Assembly: GCA_031296305.1 (NCBI GenBank)
Contig: JARLFZ010000017.1
Coordinates: 1-53,098 of the forward strand
Source of the DNA: Occallatibacter sp.
GTDB lineage: Bacteria > Acidobacteriota > Terriglobia > Terriglobales > Acidobacteriaceae
Direction of reading: 5' to 3'
Length of the DNA: 53,098 nucleotides
Numbering within the stretch: the stretch's first letter is position 1; each line of letters opens with the position of its first letter. The notes below the pieces were generated by a model, which searched no databases, had not been told where the DNA came from, and saw nothing but the letters and a program-made list of their open reading frames with translations. Made by a program: the position numbers and the translations under genes. Below are positions 7,584 through 16,725 of this stretch, piece by piece.

Positions 7584-9602
7584 ATGTTCGACAGTATGTT
7601 CTCGCCAGCCACTCTGCTCGAGGGAGTGGTTCTTCTCAGCCTATTCATTCTTTTCGTTCTCATCGCCAAGTCAATCTACAGCATTGGTCCTACGCAAATC
7701 GGCCTGGTCCGCAAGCGCTTTGGCGCAAAGTTGCCTGGCGACAACCCCATCGCCTTCAAAGGTGAGGCCGGCTACCAGGCGGAACTGCTCATGCCCGGTC
7801 TGCGCTTCAAGTTCTGCGCGATTTACGCGGTCGCCAAGCATCCGTGGGTCCAGGTCCCTGCCGGTCAAATCGGCGTGGTCATCGCGCAAGTGGGCGCGCC
7901 CACTCCGATCGGCGCAAAGTCGGGCGTATTCAAGCCCGAGTTCGGCAACTTCACCGACGTCTCAGGCTTCGTCGCCAATGGCGGCCAAAAAGGCGTGCAG
8001 CGGCCGGTGCTCTCGCCCGGCATGTTGGCGCCCATCCATCCTGTCGCCTTCCTCATCATCACCAAGCCGCAGGTCTTTGGCGTTCCCATCACCGACACCT
8101 ACCGCCAATTGGCCGACCAGTCGGGCCGGCTCACCTTCACAGCCTTCGGGCTGGAAGAGCGGCAGCTAGAAGTCACGCGCATTGCGCCTCGGCCTACCGA
8201 GAGCGGCAAGGTCGCGGACATGATCGGCATCGTAACCTCGCTCGAAGGCCAGCCGCTACAGGCAGGCGCCATCGCCAGCCGCCTGGGACAGTTCGACGAC
8301 GTCGCGGAACTCGAAAAGAAGCCCGACACCACCGACTTTCAGCTCATCGCCGCCATCCTCGGCAGCAAAAATCAGCTTCACAACAACTACCAGGATTTCC
8401 AGCAATTCCTCGACGCTGGCGGCAAGATCGGCCTGCAACACGATCCGCTTCTTTACGGCGCGTACAACCTGAACCCATTCCTCGTCCGCGTCGAGCAAGT
8501 CCCCATGCTGGTCGTCGAACAAGGCCAAGTTGCCGTCATCAAGGCCTACGTAGGCCTACCCACTCAGGACACTTCCGGCGTCGGCTTCAAATTCGGCTCG
8601 CTCGTCCGGCCCGGCCATCAAGGCATCTGGCAGGAGGCGCTGCGCACCGGCAAATATCCCATCAACCCCCGCATCTACGACGCCAAAGTGGTGCTCACCG
8701 CCATCCTCAAACTCGACTGGGCCAAGGACGTCACCGGCGCTCACGGCCTCGACGCGCGCCTCGAACCCATCATCGCGAAAAGTAACGAGGGCTTCGTCTT
8801 TTCCATCGACCTCCAGGTCCTCATCCACGTGCCCGACACCAAAGCTCCGCGCGTGATCTCCATGGTCGGCTCCATGGAAAATCTGGTCAACGAAGTCCTG
8901 CAGGCAGCCGTCGGCAACCTGTTCCGCGACAAGATCGGCGGCATGGAAGCCATCAAGTTCATCCAGACGCGGCAGGTCGTGCAGGAAGAGGCGTTCACCT
9001 ACATCCAAAGGAAGCTCGCCGAATACGAAATCGAAACCCGCGGCGTCTACATCCAGGATGTGATCTACCCGGCCGCACTGGTCACAGTGCTCACCGAGCG
9101 CGAGGTGGCGCACCAGCAGGTTGAAACCTTCAAGATGCAGCGCCAGGCGCAGGACCAGCGCATCGAGACCGAGAAAGCGCGCGGCACCGCGGACATGCAG
9201 GCCCAACTCGCGCAAGCCGCGGTCGGCGTCGACATCAAGAAGAACAACGCCGAAGCGCGCAAGGCCGAAGCCGACGGCGAATCCACGTACATCGAGCGCA
9301 CCGGCACGGCCCAGGGCGCGCAGGTTCGCGCAGTTGGTTTGGCCCGCGCCGAGGCCTATCAAAAACAAGTCGCAGCATTGGGCCAGGGAGCCACGGCTCT
9401 GGTGAATGCCATCGAAGCCCTTTCCCGAAGCAACGTTCCCTTCATGCCCAACACGCTGGTTACGGGTGGCGGTGGCTCGGCCAATGGAGTTCTCGAAGGG
9501 CTGGGTGCGCTGCTGATGCAGAAGGTGGCTCCGGCGGCGCCGACGAACGGGGCGAAACCCGAGTTGCCAGAGCCGCCGAAAGCGGTTTCGCCGGTTTCCT
9601 GA
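7584..9602 (+). CDS. Flotillin-like SPFH (band 7) domain membrane protein
   Basis: 672 residues. One N-terminal membrane helix (about 9-30) is followed by a tripartite SPFH region (about 90-480, including VPAGQIGVVIAQVG and an EEAFTYIQRKLAEYEIETRGVYIQDVIYP segment). A long Ala/Glu/Lys/Arg-rich coiled coil (about 510-600; QRQAQDQRIETEKARG, AEARKAEADGES) and a Gly/Pro-rich tail complete it. This is the flotillin/YqiK layout: membrane-anchored scaffold proteins that form oligomers in ordered membrane patches. It is larger than most bacterial flotillins (about 500 residues). ATG 7584 has GGGAGGA 4 bases upstream, so the longer frame from 7455, which translates the repeat, is rejected. The usual NfeD-type partner is not adjacent. 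Confidence 0.85.
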   Translation: MFDSMFSPATLLEGVVLLSLFILFVLIAKSIYSIGPTQIGLVRKRFGAKLPGDNPIAFKGEAGYQAELLMPGLRFKFCAIYAVAKHPWVQVPAGQIGVVIAQVGAPTPIGAKSGVFKPEFGNFTDVSGFVANGGQKGVQRPVLSPGMLAPIHPVAFLIITKPQVFGVPITDTYRQLADQSGRLTFTAFGLEERQLEVTRIAPRPTESGKVADMIGIVTSLEGQPLQAGAIASRLGQFDDVAELEKKPDTTDFQLIAAILGSKNQLHNNYQDFQQFLDAGGKIGLQHDPLLYGAYNLNPFLVRVEQVPMLVVEQGQVAVIKAYVGLPTQDTSGVGFKFGSLVRPGHQGIWQEALRTGKYPINPRIYDAKVVLTAILKLDWAKDVTGAHGLDARLEPIIAKSNEGFVFSIDLQVLIHVPDTKAPRVISMVGSMENLVNEVLQAAVGNLFRDKIGGMEAIKFIQTRQVVQEEAFTYIQRKLAEYEIETRGVYIQDVIYPAALVTVLTEREVAHQQVETFKMQRQAQDQRIETEKARGTADMQAQLAQAAVGVDIKKNNAEARKAEADGESTYIERTGTAQGAQVRAVGLARAEAYQKQVAALGQGATALVNAIEALSRSNVPFMPNTLVTGGGGSANGVLEGLGALLMQKVAPAAPTNGAKPELPEPPKAVSPVS

Positions 9603-9714
9603 TTTGGGGGCGCGGACGAGGGGGCTTCTCGCGGACAAAGTTGGGGAGCGCGAAGTTGCAGTTTTTGCTTTCGCTAAGGCCCCCGTTTCCAATAACTTGT
9701 GTGGAATCAACACA

Positions 9715-9789
9715 AATGTTCGTTTTTCTGCTGCCGAACAGGGGTCGAATGTTCGCTGGGAAGCTGCCAAACACCCCCAGAATGTTCGT
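9715..9789. repeat. 33-bp-period direct repeats
   Basis: AATGTTCG recurs three times about 33 bases apart (near 9716, 9749 and 9782). Between them GCTGCC-N-AACA is conserved in the first two units: AATGTTCG-N7-GCTGCCgAACA and AATGTTCG-N7-GCTGCCaAACA. The unit is degenerate, with two full copies and a start. Confidence 0.6.
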
Positions 9790-9844
9790 GTGGGGCTTCG
9801 CGATTTTTTGAGACAAGTTGATCAGAATTGCGCGCATTGCGGGT

Positions 9845-9901
9845 GCGCGTGAAACGAGAATTTCGCGAATAAGCGCGCGCGTGAAAACAGAATTTCGCGA
9901 A
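9845..9901. repeat. 25-bp direct repeat, period 32
   Basis: GCGCGTGAAA-N3-GAATTTCGCGAA occurs at 9845-9869 and 9877-9901, differing at two positions only. Inside, TTCGCGAA is palindromic. Confidence 0.7.
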
Positions 9902-10073
9902 AAGTCGGAAGAACAGGCTCCGGACGCCTATTTTGCAGGCACGAAAGCGTTTACTTCGCGGGCCGTAGATGCCCCGCGCGGCTGCGCCGCGTACTTTATT
10001 TCTGGAAGAACGGGCGGGCCAGAGCTCGTGGGGCTCAAGCCCCACGCTCCCTCCGTCGGGTTTGGGGGCACCG

Positions 10074-11420
10074 TCAGTGTGGTTTTTGGGGCGTCGAAAT
10101 TGAGGCCACCCGGCGAGCGCGCACCTGGCTGCCTTTGGCGGCGCTTTTCTGCTGGATTCGCCAAGCGCGTTTATAGTCGGCGGCTGCTGCCGCGTAATTG
10201 CCCTTGTGCCTCTGCTGGTTGGCCAAATCGAAATAACTTTGCGCGGAACGTGGCATAGCTCCATGGGACACAGGCGCCGAGGTGGTTCGGCGACTGGATG
10301 CCGACGCCGGAACTCTCGAGGACGGCGCAGCGTGCGACCCTCCGCTTGACCGCGACGTAACACGTGGAGTGGTTCCGCGAGATGCACGTGGCGGTGTCAT
10401 CGTGCGGTGCGTGGTGGTGGGCGGCGATGCAGCCTTCTCGGGTGCCGGCTTTGCCGGAGCGTCCGGACCAGCGGCGGCCTGAGAAGTGGCTTCAGGCGCG
10501 GGGTCGGGATTCCCGGCGACGGGAATTGGTTCGGGCGCAGAAGGAGAAGTCGTGGTTGCCGGGCCAGCGCCGGCCTGAGGAGTGACTTCAGGCACAGGGT
10601 CGGGATTCCCGGCGACGGGAGTTGGTTCGGGCACAGAGGGTTCGGGCGCGGAAGGAGAATCTGGCGAGGTGGGCTGCGCCGGCAAACTGTGCGCCTGGGG
10701 GGCAGGTACGGCCCCGTTGCGATGGAATGCAACGCCGAAAGCCACGCACAGCGACAGCGCGGCGATCGCGGCTGCAAGCTGAAAAATCACTGTTCTCGAC
10801 ACTTGAGATGAAGACACTTCCGGCTCGAAGGCTGCAAGATGCGACGATGCAGGATGCGGCGATCGAGGTCTGAACCAAGAGGTGATCGGCGCAAAAGAAT
10901 GGTCTGGAGCATCCTCAGGCGCAATTTCCGCGCCATCGATTCGCGCGCCTTGCGCTTCTGCTTCTTGCCATTTCACGGCCGGCGGCGCATCGGCCTCGAT
11001 GGCGGGCGCTGCTGCGATGGGAAAACCCGCAGGCGCGAGATATTGTTCGACCGTTTGCTCGGGCAGCTCCTCTTTCAATGCCGGCGAAGCATCAGTTTCG
11101 TCGGCCAGCGCGGCGCCGATGGCCTGCGCAGCGCCGATGTCCAGTGCAGCGCCGAACTCGAGCGCCGGAGGCACAAAGTTCTCCACTACGCCGATCTCCA
11201 GCGCTGGCTCGTATTCATCCCAAACCACCGTTGCGTTCTCGCGAAAAAGACTGTTGATCAGCGATATCTGGCGCGGGTTTAACAGGGGAAGCGAGAGCTG
11301 CCGGAAGTTGCGGAAGGTCCAAAGCAGATAAACGCGCTGCCAAAAGGTGGGTTCGACGGCGACTAGTCCTTGCTGCGTTTTGAACAGCAAGAAGCCGGAC
11401 TCAAGCTTGTTCAGAAGCAC
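10074..11420 (-). CDS. Hypothetical single-pass membrane protein with Pro-rich repeats
   Basis: 448 residues; I recognise no named family. The N-terminal 60 residues are well structured (GFLLFKTQQGLVAVEPTFWQ, then VYLLWTFRNFRQLSLPLLN) and look like a conserved acidobacterial N-terminus, an impression from memory. An Ala/Glu-rich region follows, then one membrane helix (about 208-230), and a long Pro/Ala/Thr/Ser-rich region. That region holds two copies of a 32-residue unit (SAPEPxPVAGNPDPxPE), with DNA period about 96 bp near 10490 and 10586. The last 60 residues (YFDLANQQRHKGNYAAAAADYKRAW) resemble a single TPR. The start is GTG at 11420 with GGGGGATT before it. Cytoplasm-to-envelope topology and a scaffold or secretion-linked role would be guesses. 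Confidence 0.65.
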   Translation of the reverse strand: MLLNKLESGFLLFKTQQGLVAVEPTFWQRVYLLWTFRNFRQLSLPLLNPRQISLINSLFRENATVVWDEYEPALEIGVVENFVPPALEFGAALDIGAAQAIGAALADETDASPALKEELPEQTVEQYLAPAGFPIAAAPAIEADAPPAVKWQEAEAQGARIDGAEIAPEDAPDHSFAPITSWFRPRSPHPASSHLAAFEPEVSSSQVSRTVIFQLAAAIAALSLCVAFGVAFHRNGAVPAPQAHSLPAQPTSPDSPSAPEPSVPEPTPVAGNPDPVPEVTPQAGAGPATTTSPSAPEPIPVAGNPDPAPEATSQAAAGPDAPAKPAPEKAASPPTTTHRTMTPPRASRGTTPRVTSRSSGGSHAAPSSRVPASASSRRTTSAPVSHGAMPRSAQSYFDLANQQRHKGNYAAAAADYKRAWRIQQKSAAKGSQVRARRVASISTPQKPH

Positions 11421-11717
11421 AAATCCCCCGTGACACAGGATGCAGCTTGCGTGATGCAGGGGTACATTGCAACTTAATAGAACGTAGACCCACTGATCAC
11501 GATGGCCGAACAGCCTTCGCAGGCGAGTTGCAAAGATCTTTCACGGCAGTGCCCTGCCGCATCCTACCGCCGGATCGCAGGAAAACGGCCACGGGGGAAT
11601 TGGCATCGCTTTCCAACGCCCAAATCGGATTCCCAGACTTAGACCCTGCATCCGGAGCAAAGTTGCGTTACAGGTTTCTACCAACGAAATGCGCGCCGCG
11701 GAGTTGGAAGCCGCGCG

Positions 11718-11825
11718 GGACTCTTCACCGCCATCCGCGAGCAATTGGGGTTGAAGCTGGACGCCGCGCACATACCAACGGATGTGTTCGTGATCGACGC
11801 CGCGACACGACCGACCCAAAATTAA
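11718..11825 (+). pseudogene. Remnant of a TIGR03435 family protein (C-terminus only)
   Basis: The + strand reads GLFTAIREQLGLKLDAAHIP and then TDVFVIDAATRPTQN before TAA at 11823-11825. This closely follows the end of TIGR03435 proteins as I know them (LFTALQEQLGLKLE...VEVLVIDHVEKPTEN), an expanded secreted family of Acidobacteria. Upstream in the same frame no further family sequence is visible, and no start or signal peptide exists nearby. It is the tail of a gene whose body has been deleted, inside the 514-bp gap 11421-11934, the rest of which shows nothing I can support. Confidence 0.72.
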
Positions 11826-11883
11826 ACGGACCGGCGCTACAGAAAATCGGCAAAAAACACTCTCGCGATTCACCGGGCTCGGT

Positions 11884-11896
11884 GTAAGATTCTTAC
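11884..11896. promoter_or_regulatory. 13-bp palindrome upstream of TPR-TlpA gene
   Basis: GTAAGA-T-TCTTAC is a perfect inverted repeat 38 bp before the ATG at 11935. It could be an operator, or the TAAGAT inside it a -10 box. There is no other support. Confidence 0.3.
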
Positions 11897-11934
11897 CAAC
11901 ATCACAAACTAAATGACGCCGTGGGGATGCGACC

Positions 11935-13041
<1,107 letters not shown>

Positions 13042-13527
13042 GAGGAAAAGAACAGTCGTGCCGATTCGGGCGAATGCATCCCCAAAAGCCGGGCTCGGGA
13101 ACCTACCACAACTCGCCCCCTTCGCACAAGACTTGCAATTCCCCGCGCTTACCCCTACTATCCGCAATAGAAACCGGCCTGCAAAGCAGGTGGGTGATCA
13201 ACGCTGGTTGAACCAACATTCAATGAACAGGGGCTCAACTCGACAATCGGTTCTGTGTGCCGTGTCCGCCAGTCCGGAATGCCTAATGAACCGCGGAGAG
13301 CTCCACCGTCTTAGGACGGGTTCACCAGCACATCGCTCACGGCCCAGTGGGCCGGGTTCTACTTTTCCCTTCTTGCGGCAAGCTCCAGGGAGTTTGAACG
13401 ATACGTCCCTCAGGGGCTAAAGCCCCCGGCCTTTTCGGCGATTCTCGGCACCACTAAAGTCGTGCCCTTTCACAAAGCCCTACACCATTCGCCAATCCGC
13501 TAGGCCCGCTGTCTTATCCTTCTAGAA
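13042..13527. other. 486-bp gap with dispersed repeat ends
   Basis: No gene is supported. Within it, 13398-13472 resembles part of the element at 4021-4183: an AGGGGCTAAAGCCCC hairpin followed by CGGCAC-N2-CTAAAGTCGTGCCCTTTCA. A CCGTCTTAGGACGG hairpin lies near 13306-13319 and a CGGCCCAGTGGGCCG hairpin near 13340-13354. I checked for a tRNA cloverleaf here and did not find one. Confidence 0.6.
13398..13472. repeat. Partial copy of the 4021-4183 element
   Basis: The segment holds the GGCTAAAGCC core and the right-hand end (CGGCAC..CT.AAG.CGTGCCCTTTCA) of the MITE-like element. I find no matching left terminus, so it is a truncated copy or a one-ended family member. Confidence 0.5.
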
Positions 13528-14427
13528 GTGCATCCAGTCCTCTTTCACATCGGCGCCGTTGTCATTCCGTCTTACGGCGCGGTGACTGCGCTGGGCGTGC
13601 TGCTGGCGCTGGGCCTCGTGCTGCGCACGGCGCGCATGGCCGGAGTGGATACGGGCAAGGTATGGAATCTCTGCATCCTGAGCCTGTTTGCGGCGCTGGC
13701 TGCAGCGCGGCTGCTGCTGGTGGTCGTGAACTGGAGCACGCTACGCCTGCACCCGGCGTGGCTGCTGGAGCTGGCGATGGTGCATCATCCGCTGTTGGCC
13801 GCGACAGGTGCGCTGGCGGGCGCAGGATGCGCTCTGTGGTATGCGCGGCACAACAGACTGCCGCTCGGGGCCACCGCCGATGCGCTGGCTCCGCCGCTGG
13901 CTTTGGGTCTCGCGTTTGAGCAACTGGGCGCACTGGCTTCAGGATCGGGTTACGGCGTCGAGGCAGGAACCGGCTTGCGCTGGGCTGTCACCTACACCAA
14001 TCCGCTGGCCGACCTCTGGAGCGGCACACCGCTCGGGATTCCGCTGCATCCCGTGCAGGCCTATGCCGCCCTGGCTTTTCTCACGCTGGCGTTGTTTCTG
14101 CTGGTGTGGCTGCCGGCTGAGCACCGCAAAGGCGACGTGGCCGGCCTGGGCCTGATGGGGGCCGGCACCGCCATCTACATCACCGAACTGTGGCGCGATC
14201 CGGAAGGCCGCGGAGCGAAGCTGATCGGGGCGCTGCATGGAGCGCTGGACGGGCCGCAGATTGCCGCCGTGCTGCTGGTAATTGCCGGGGCGCTGGTGCT
14301 GCGGGAGCGAGTGAGTTCGGCAACAGTGGGCGGGCCAGCTTCCCACCCTTTTCACGATGAAACCGTGAAAAGGATGGGGCAACACACCTCCCGGCCGGAC
14401 ACTGGGGATGGAACCGCGCATGAGTGA
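13528..14427 (+). CDS. Lgt-like (prolipoprotein diacylglyceryl transferase family) protein, divergent
   Basis: 299 residues with about seven hydrophobic helices and Lgt landmarks: the N-terminal HPVLFHIGAVVIPSYGAV, and HPVQAYAALAFL in place of HPxQxYE. Lgt moves diacylglycerol from phosphatidylglycerol to the lipobox cysteine. The segment aligned with the E. coli RIGNFINGELWG signature reads here QLGALASGSGYG, so Arg143, Asn146 and Glu151 equivalents appear to be missing. Activity is doubtful; it may be a paralogue. The start is GTG at 13528, one base past TTCTAGAA. Residues about 272-286 (SHPFHDETVKRMGQH) are encoded by the dispersed hairpin repeat at 14342-14383, so the native C-terminus was probably altered. 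It overlaps the RluD-type gene by 8 bp. Confidence 0.78.
   Translation: MHPVLFHIGAVVIPSYGAVTALGVLLALGLVLRTARMAGVDTGKVWNLCILSLFAALAAARLLLVVVNWSTLRLHPAWLLELAMVHHPLLAATGALAGAGCALWYARHNRLPLGATADALAPPLALGLAFEQLGALASGSGYGVEAGTGLRWAVTYTNPLADLWSGTPLGIPLHPVQAYAALAFLTLALFLLVWLPAEHRKGDVAGLGLMGAGTAIYITELWRDPEGRGAKLIGALHGALDGPQIAAVLLVIAGALVLRERVSSATVGGPASHPFHDETVKRMGQHTSRPDTGDGTAHE
14342..14383. repeat. Dispersed hairpin repeat (family R1), copy 1
   Basis: CCCACCCTTTTCACG, a 7-base loop, then CGTGAAAAGGATGGGGCAAC. The stem pairs CTTTTCACG with CGTGAAAAG. Copies at 24794-24833 and 49497-49536 have CTTTCCGC paired with GCGGAAAG, so the stem covaries while the CCCACC...GGATGGGGCAAC flanks stay constant. This copy lies inside the coding frame of the Lgt-like gene. 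Confidence 0.85.
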
Positions 14428-15436
14428 GCCTCGCACCATCGACGTACCTGCGGAAGCAAGCGGCCGGCGCCTCGATCATTTTCTGGCCACGCAGCTCGAG
14501 GGCGTGAGCCGCTCGCGGGTGCAAATGCTCATCGACCAGGGCGACGTGCTGGTGGACGGCGCGCCGCACAAAGCTTCGATGAAGCTGCGCGGCGGCGAGG
14601 ACATCACCATCACCGGCGAGCCGCATCCCGCGCCCCTCAAGGCGGTGGCGGAGGCGATTCCGCTGGATGTTGTCTACGAAGATACCGACCTGGCGGTGGT
14701 GAACAAGCCTGCCGGGATGATGGTCCACGCGGGATCGGGCGCGAGCGACGACGCGCGCAGCCGCGGGACGCTGGTGAATGCCCTGCTGCATCGCTTCCAG
14801 GCGCTCTCTTCCACGGGTGGCGAGCTCCGTCCGGGCATTGTGCACCGCCTCGACAAGGAAACCAGCGGCCTAATCGTGGTGGCCAAAAACGATCGCGCTC
14901 ACGCTGCCCTTGGCGCGATGTTTGCCGGGCGGCGCGTGGAAAAGACCTACATTGCGCTGGTGCAAGGCGCAGTGGCGCGCGAAAAAGGTACTATCAGCGC
15001 CGCGGTGAGCCGCGATCCGATACGGCGCACGCGCATGACCACGCGGCCAAGTGAGATCGGACGCACTGCGATCTCGCATTACCAGGTGCTGCGGCGGCTG
15101 GAGACGCGCTTTGGTAAATTCACCCTGGTGAGCGTGCGTATTGAAACCGGTCGGACGCATCAGATCCGCGTGCACATGGCGTCGATCGGGCATCCTGTCG
15201 TCGGCGATACGCTCTATGGCGGCGCGGCACAATTGCGCGACCAGCGGGCCCTCGAGGCGACGCCCACGCGCGCGGCGAGGCGCAAGTCCGAGCCGGAAAC
15301 CCTTCGCCTCGGCCGCAATTTTCTGCACGCGGCCAAACTGGAAATCGCACATCCGCTCACCGGCAAGCCGCTTAAGCTGGAGGCGCCGCTGCCCCCGGAA
15401 TTGAACGCCTTTCTTGACCGCCTGGAATCCGCGTAG
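14420..15436 (+). CDS. RluD-family 23S rRNA pseudouridine synthase
   Basis: 338 residues. An N-terminal S4 RNA-binding domain (about 15-65; RRLDHFLATQLEGVSRSRVQ, then IDQGDVLVDG) precedes the RluA/RluD catalytic domain (about 80-320). The catalytic Asp is D145 in GIVHRLDKETSGLIVVAK, and RTHQIRVHMASIGHPVVGD and LHAAKLEIAHPLTGKPL are family-typical. It isomerises specific uridines in rRNA; RluD modifies helix 69 of 23S rRNA, but the exact target cannot be read here. ATG 14420 overlaps the Lgt-like stop (14425-14427); an in-frame ATG at 14408 is an equally possible start. The coupling suggests co-expression with the Lgt-like gene. Confidence 0.92.
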   Translation: MSEPRTIDVPAEASGRRLDHFLATQLEGVSRSRVQMLIDQGDVLVDGAPHKASMKLRGGEDITITGEPHPAPLKAVAEAIPLDVVYEDTDLAVVNKPAGMMVHAGSGASDDARSRGTLVNALLHRFQALSSTGGELRPGIVHRLDKETSGLIVVAKNDRAHAALGAMFAGRRVEKTYIALVQGAVAREKGTISAAVSRDPIRRTRMTTRPSEIGRTAISHYQVLRRLETRFGKFTLVSVRIETGRTHQIRVHMASIGHPVVGDTLYGGAAQLRDQRALEATPTRAARRKSEPETLRLGRNFLHAAKLEIAHPLTGKPLKLEAPLPPELNAFLDRLESA

Positions 15437-15490
15437 GTGCATTGACCACGCGGTTTCGTGGACGCGCAAGGAATTGTGCGGGCGAGGACG

Positions 15491-15524
15491 CCCGCACGAC
15501 AGCCGGTCTGGAGACCGGCGCTAC
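15491..15524. repeat. Dispersed hairpin repeat (family R4), copy 2
   Basis: An exact 34-base reverse complement of 6003-6036, centred on the AGCCGGTCTGGAGACCGGC hairpin. It lies 54 bp beyond the stop of the RluD-type gene, as copy 1 lies 41 bp beyond pyk. Confidence 0.85.
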
Positions 15525-15555
15525 AAGTCGGCGAGGTTGTTAATATAGGGATGTG

Positions 15556-16659
15556 ATGACCCAGCAATACTTCACCCCAACGGCAGAACTCCGCCGGCGG
15601 GGCTCACGCATTCTCCCGATCGCGCTTGCGGCACTGTTTCTTGCCGCAGCTTCCGCCGCCAGCCTTGCCGCGCAAACCGCGGGCGGGCAACCCGCACCGG
15701 GCACAGCCCAAAAACCGGCGCAGGCGCCCCCCGCGCCGCAAAGCACGCAGCAGAACACGCCAGGGGCCGCACCGCCCGCGCCCGCGCAGAACGACCAAAA
15801 TGGCACGCCGAGCGATGTGGGCACGCCTACCATCGTCACTCGCGTAAACGAGGTCAGCCTGATCTTTACCGTGAACGACAGGCATGGCCACTACATTCCC
15901 GATCTGAAACAGAGTGACTTTGCGCTTCTCGACGACCAAAAGGCCCCGGCCAGGGTCAACTCTTTCCATCAGCAGATCAATCTGCCGCTGCGTGTGGGCA
16001 TCCTGATTGACACCAGCAGTTCCATACGCTCGAGATTTCAGTTTGAGCAGCAATCTGCCACCGAGTTCCTGCTGCAAGTGCTGCGCGCCAAAAACGACCG
16101 CGCCTTCGTCATGGGATTCGATGTGACGCCCACGGTGACCACGGACTGGACCAACAACCAGGACGCTCTGGAGACGGGCATCGACAAACTGCGTCCCGAA
16201 GGCGGCACGGCGCTGTTCGATGCCCTGTATGTCGCCTGCCGCGATAAGCTGCTGACCGATCGCGGACCCGAGCCGGTGCGCAAAGCCATCATCCTTGTCT
16301 CTGACGGCGAGGACAACCAGAGCCGCGTGTACATGCCTGAAGCCATCAAGGAATGCCAGCGCGCTGAGACCATCATTTACGCCATCAGCACCAACTGGAC
16401 GCCCAGCCGCGGCGAAGGCGACAAAGTGCTCGATGAGCTCTCTTCGCAAACTGGCGGCGAGACGTTTTACCCACCTTCGGTCGAAGAGATGGCAGTGAGT
16501 TTCAAAAGCATTGAAGAGGAGCTGCGCAGCCAGTACGCGCTGGTTTACACGCCGGCGGACTTCAAATCCGACGGCGCATTCCGAACCATTTATTTATATT
16601 GCTACGATCGCCGCTATCAGGTGCGCGCCAAGAAGGGCTACTTTGCGCCGCGCCAGTAA
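15556..16659 (+). CDS. Secreted VWA-domain protein, acidobacterial VWFA-related type
   Basis: 367 residues. A signal peptide (about 18-40), an Ala/Pro/Gln-rich linker, a short N-terminal domain (IFTVNDRHGHYIPDLKQSDFALLDD) and a von Willebrand factor A domain (about 145-340). The metal-ion site is intact: D152-T-S154-S-S156 plus GGTALFDAL and VSDGED. This layout is that of TIGR03436, a family expanded in Acidobacteria; a protein-binding role outside the inner membrane is likely. GTG at 15553 directly precedes ATG 15556; I use the ATG. A good hairpin terminator follows at 16696. It is probably monocistronic. Confidence 0.88.
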   Translation: MTQQYFTPTAELRRRGSRILPIALAALFLAAASAASLAAQTAGGQPAPGTAQKPAQAPPAPQSTQQNTPGAAPPAPAQNDQNGTPSDVGTPTIVTRVNEVSLIFTVNDRHGHYIPDLKQSDFALLDDQKAPARVNSFHQQINLPLRVGILIDTSSSIRSRFQFEQQSATEFLLQVLRAKNDRAFVMGFDVTPTVTTDWTNNQDALETGIDKLRPEGGTALFDALYVACRDKLLTDRGPEPVRKAIILVSDGEDNQSRVYMPEAIKECQRAETIIYAISTNWTPSRGEGDKVLDELSSQTGGETFYPPSVEEMAVSFKSIEEELRSQYALVYTPADFKSDGAFRTIYLYCYDRRYQVRAKKGYFAPRQ

Positions 16660-16695
16660 GGCGGACACCGGCGAAATGCTGCATAAACCAATTTG

Positions 16696-16725
16696 AGAGC
16701 GCGGTCGAGGCCGCGCTCTTTCTAT
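16696..16725 (+). terminator. Rho-independent terminator after the VWA gene
   Basis: The stem AGAGCGCGG/CCGCGCTCT (16696-16704 with 16711-16719), a 6-base loop, then TTTCTATCTT. It lies 37 bp past the VWA stop. The rest of the gap to 17003 shows no gene; a CTCCGGAATACCGGAG hairpin is present near 16875. Confidence 0.75.

Larger units (their letters stand above)
9603..10073. other. 471-bp non-coding gap with short direct repeats and a hairpin
   Basis: I find no gene here. It holds two clusters of direct repeats (9715-9789 and 9845-9901) and a perfect hairpin CGTGGGGCTCAAGCCCCACG at 10027-10046. The last could end transcription of the minus-strand gene at 10074-11420, though it lacks a T-run. 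Open frames in this stretch have no domain-like composition. Confidence 0.7.

Noticed and set aside
7268..7669. 134-residue N-terminal extension of the DUF192-PilZ protein
   Set aside because: It overlaps the divergent SPFH gene and encodes the GGGAACAA repeat (GTREQGNKG-like); homology begins at 7267.
9715..9901. CRISPR array
   Set aside because: Repeats of about 33 bp period are adjacent units with no unique spacers, too few and degenerate.
9818..10258. Open + strand frame of 146 codons
   Set aside because: Runs over the 32-bp repeats and antisense to the 10074-11420 gene; composition is not protein-like.
13280..13360. Possible tRNA-like fold
   Set aside because: Hairpins are present but no acceptor stem, anticodon loop or GTTCRA T-arm could be assembled.
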